A DNA stretch of 26,584 nt from CAYNFH01 sp964396385 (GTDB taxonomy: Bacteria; Armatimonadota; Chthonomonadetes; Chthonomonadales; CAJBBX01). Both the position numbers and the translations under genes were made by a program. How positions within the stretch are numbered: position 1 is the first letter of the stretch; the number at the start of each line of letters is the position of its first letter. The stretch lies in NCBI GenBank assembly GCA_964396385.1, contig CAYNFH010000071.1, positions 1 through 26,584 of the forward strand. Reading direction: 5' to 3'. Under the pieces are notes generated by a model, which worked only from the letters and a program-made list of their open reading frames with translations, was not told the DNA's origin and did not search any database. Positions 24,678 through 26,584 of the stretch are shown here, one piece after another.

Positions 24678-26100
24678 ATGGCTAAGTCCGGCGGACCCAC
24701 CGTAGGACTGGATGTTGGCTCCAGCACGATCAAGGTTGCTGAGCTCGTGCCCGGTCGCGGCAATGTGACCGTTCGCTCCGTGGGCGTGGCGCCTACGCCG
24801 CCAGGCGCGATGGAGAACAACATCATCGTCGACGCGCAGCTCCTCGGGCAGGCGGTGAAGAAGCTGCTCAAGGATGCCGGCGTGGGCGCGAGGAGCTCCG
24901 TCAGCTCCGTCTCCGGCCAGTCCGCCCTCGTGGTCCGCGTAATCGAAGTCCCGCGCATGTCCGACTCGGAGCTCGCCGAGACCATGAAGTGGGAGGTGGA
25001 GCGTCACGTTCCCTTCGCAGCCAACGAAGNNNNNNNNNNCCAACGAAGTCATCATGGACTTCCAGCCCATCGAGCGGGCGGACACGCCGCCCGACTCGCA
25101 GAACATGGAGGTCCTCCTGGCCGTTGCGCAGCAGGACATGGTGGACCGGCACGTGGAGATGCTCCTGGCCGCCGGGCTCAGGCCCGTGGCCATTGACGTG
25201 GAGCCGCTGGCTGTCTCGCGGGCGCTCGTCGAGCTTGGCCCCGATCCATACGGCCAGCGTACCGTTGCGCTGATTAACATCGGCGCGAGCAACACCGATA
25301 TCGGCATATTCAAGGATGGCATCCTGGCCTTCCCGCGAACTCTCCCGCTGGCCGGCGACACGCTGACCCGCGCCATTGCCACGCACATGGGCGTGCCGGA
25401 GGAGCAGGCGGAGGAGCTTAAGCTTCAGTACGGCGAGGTGTTTCTGGACCAGTTGGCGCAGCCTCAACAGCCTCCGCAGGACGCGTTCCTGGACTTTGGG
25501 GCGGCGGAAGAGGCCCCGGCCGAGGGGCGCCCGATGCCGTTTGACTTTACCGATCCCAATGAGCCGCCCTTCGCCATGGCGCCGGCTGAGCAGGATCAGG
25601 GAAGCTTCGTTCCGGGCGATGAGCCGCCCGCCGCCGCGCCCGCGTTCGACATGGGGGAGGAAGAAGCCCCGCCGCCCGCGTTGCACGCGGAGGAGCCCGC
25701 CCCCCAGCCGGTATCTAACGTGCCCGCCACCGTAGGGCAGCACGACCCCACCGCGGTGCAGGTCTTCACCGCCATGGCGCCGGTGCTCGGGGAGATGCTC
25801 ACGGAGCTGCGCCGCTCGCTGGAGTACTATCGCGGCCGCTCCATCGATGGCCGCATCGACGAGATTCTGCTCTGCGGAGGCACGTCTCGCCTGCGCAACC
25901 TGGACCAGTTCCTGGCGACCGAGCTGGGCGTGCCCACGCGCGTAGCGGACCCGTTCCAGTTCACAACCATCGGCGCCCGTAATCTCACGCCGGAGTTCCT
26001 GCACGAAGCGGGACCGGCCTTCGCGGTTGCCATCGGCCTCGCGGCGCGCGACATGGTCGCCGTGCCGGTGCCCGCGGGCGCCAAGCGCGGAAAGAAGTAA
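24678..26100 (+). CDS. pilM: Type IV pilus assembly protein PilM, interrupted by an assembly gap
   Basis: PilM is an actin-like cytoplasmic ATP-binding protein that binds the N-terminus of PilN and links the inner-membrane complex to the assembly ATPases. The ATG at 24678 has AGGAG 10 bases upstream. Family motifs in order are GLDVGSSTIKVAEL (residues 9-22), WEVERHVPF, INIGASNTDIGIFKDG (from about 194) and LLCGGTSRLRNLDQFLA (391-407). The frame changes at the N-run (25030-25039). CCAACGAAG stands on both sides of it, and removing the ten Ns plus one copy (19 bases) rejoins the frames. The result is 467 aa reading VPFAANEVIMDFQ across the join, as in other PilM proteins. Most PilM proteins have about 350 residues; here an acidic, Pro/Ala-rich insertion of about 100 residues lies at roughly 252-350. 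Confidence 0.93.
25030..25039. other. Assembly gap (10 Ns) with a duplicated 9-base flank
   Basis: Ten Ns are flanked by CCAACGAAG at 25021-25029 and again at 25040-25048. The simplest reading is two contigs that overlap by 9 bases and were scaffolded instead of merged. The gap is therefore an artefact inside pilM, and its real length is probably -9. Confidence 0.9.
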
Positions 26101-26115
26101 GGAGGGAGATCGGCG

Positions 26116-26584
26116 ATGCTTCGAATCAACCTGCTGCCGCCCTATATCTACGAGGGGGCTAAGCGGCGCAACGTGATCGTCCTCTGGACACTGGTGCTTC
26201 TGTGTGTTATTGGCGGATTCGTGTACGCCAAGGTCCAGCTCGATGCCCAGGCGAAGAAGATCGCGGACGACACTGCCCAGCTCTCGCCCACGGCGGACCA
26301 GGCGGACCAGACCGAAAAGAAGGCCCAGGACCTGATCGCCAAGAACGCCGGCACCAAGGCCAAAGTCACCTTCGTCCACGACGGTCTGGATTACAACCAG
26401 AAGACCTACCCGCCGCTATTTGACAACGTGCGCGATTTCACCATCACCCGCGTCCTCTACAGCAGCGTGGTTCCCGGCGGCCAGCAGGTGCAAATCTCCG
26501 CCTACGCGCCGAGCCTGGCGGAGGTGGGCCATTACATGATGGCCATGGAGAAGAACCCGAACATCAGCAACCTCTCCATCGGCA
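26116..26584 (+). CDS. pilN: Type IV pilus assembly protein PilN, N-terminal part
   Basis: The frame opens at the ATG at 26116, 15 bases after the pilM stop, with GGAGGG (26101-26106) as ribosome binding site. It stays open to the window end (156 codons). The start MLRINLLPPYIYEGAKRRN matches the conserved INLLP motif by which PilN docks onto PilM. One membrane helix follows (VIVLWTLVLLCVIGGFVY, about residues 20-38), then a periplasmic region that begins as an Ala/Lys/Gln-rich coiled coil. PilN pairs with PilO in the periplasm to form the alignment complex. PilO is expected just beyond the window. The protein is cut off by the window edge. Confidence 0.88.
   Translation, partial: MLRINLLPPYIYEGAKRRNVIVLWTLVLLCVIGGFVYAKVQLDAQAKKIADDTAQLSPTADQADQTEKKAQDLIAKNAGTKAKVTFVHDGLDYNQKTYPPLFDNVRDFTITRVLYSSVVPGGQQVQISAYAPSLAEVGHYMMAMEKNPNISNLSIG

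Noticed and set aside
24901..26379. Open frame on the - strand (492 codons) across the gap
   Set aside because: It is antisense to pilM, whose motifs are unmistakable, and it crosses the artificial N-run.

Overview
The window is a GC-rich, densely coding stretch in which every supported gene lies on the + strand. It reads as a type IV pilus locus of a diderm bacterium. The two small pilins have the form FTLIELL...AILAALLFPV...ARE.AR..CMSNLHQ, which is typical of Armatimonadota and also seen in related Planctomycetes-type genomes. I infer an uncultured or draft-assembled Armatimonadota member. This rests on pilin style and gene content, because the window has no rRNA or other marker gene. A run of ten Ns shows it is a scaffolded draft.

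Layout. Positions 2-298 hold the C-terminal end of a prepilin peptidase. At 482-2459 lie two overlapping paralogous GspG/PilE-type pilins with several cysteines. At 2674-9915 lie three very large minor-pilin-like proteins: a PilV/GspI-type of 622 aa, a PilW/GspJ-type of 725 aa and a PilX/GspK-type of 1021 aa that lacks Glu5. At 9924-24249 lie two giant secreted proteins of 1828 and about 2919 aa, rich in beta-propeller-like repeats. The second also carries two golvesin-like carbohydrate-binding-type domains. After a 428-base gap with a good sigma70-type promoter and a structured leader, pilM (24678-26100) and the start of pilN (from 26116) begin the inner-membrane assembly module.

How the parts fit together. 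The order small pilin, PilV-like, PilW-like, PilX-like, giant beta-propeller protein matches the proteobacterial fimU-pilV-pilW-pilX-pilY1 minor-pilin operon. The two giant proteins are therefore candidate PilY1-like tip adhesins carried by the minor pilins, with all pilin-type proteins processed by the peptidase at the left edge. A recurring short module (roughly x-V-D-Y/W-x-x-G-x-I-x-F followed by V-x-V-x-Y-x-Y) occurs in the PilV-like, PilW-like and both giant proteins. It ties them together as one extracellular system.

Non-coding structure is unusually repetitive. Gene boundaries carry different short tandem repeats, mostly of 7-9 bases and often as opposed arms, and several of these are translated as the prepilin leader peptides. 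The pilM gene looks broken but is an assembly artefact: removing the Ns and a 9-base duplication restores one intact frame.
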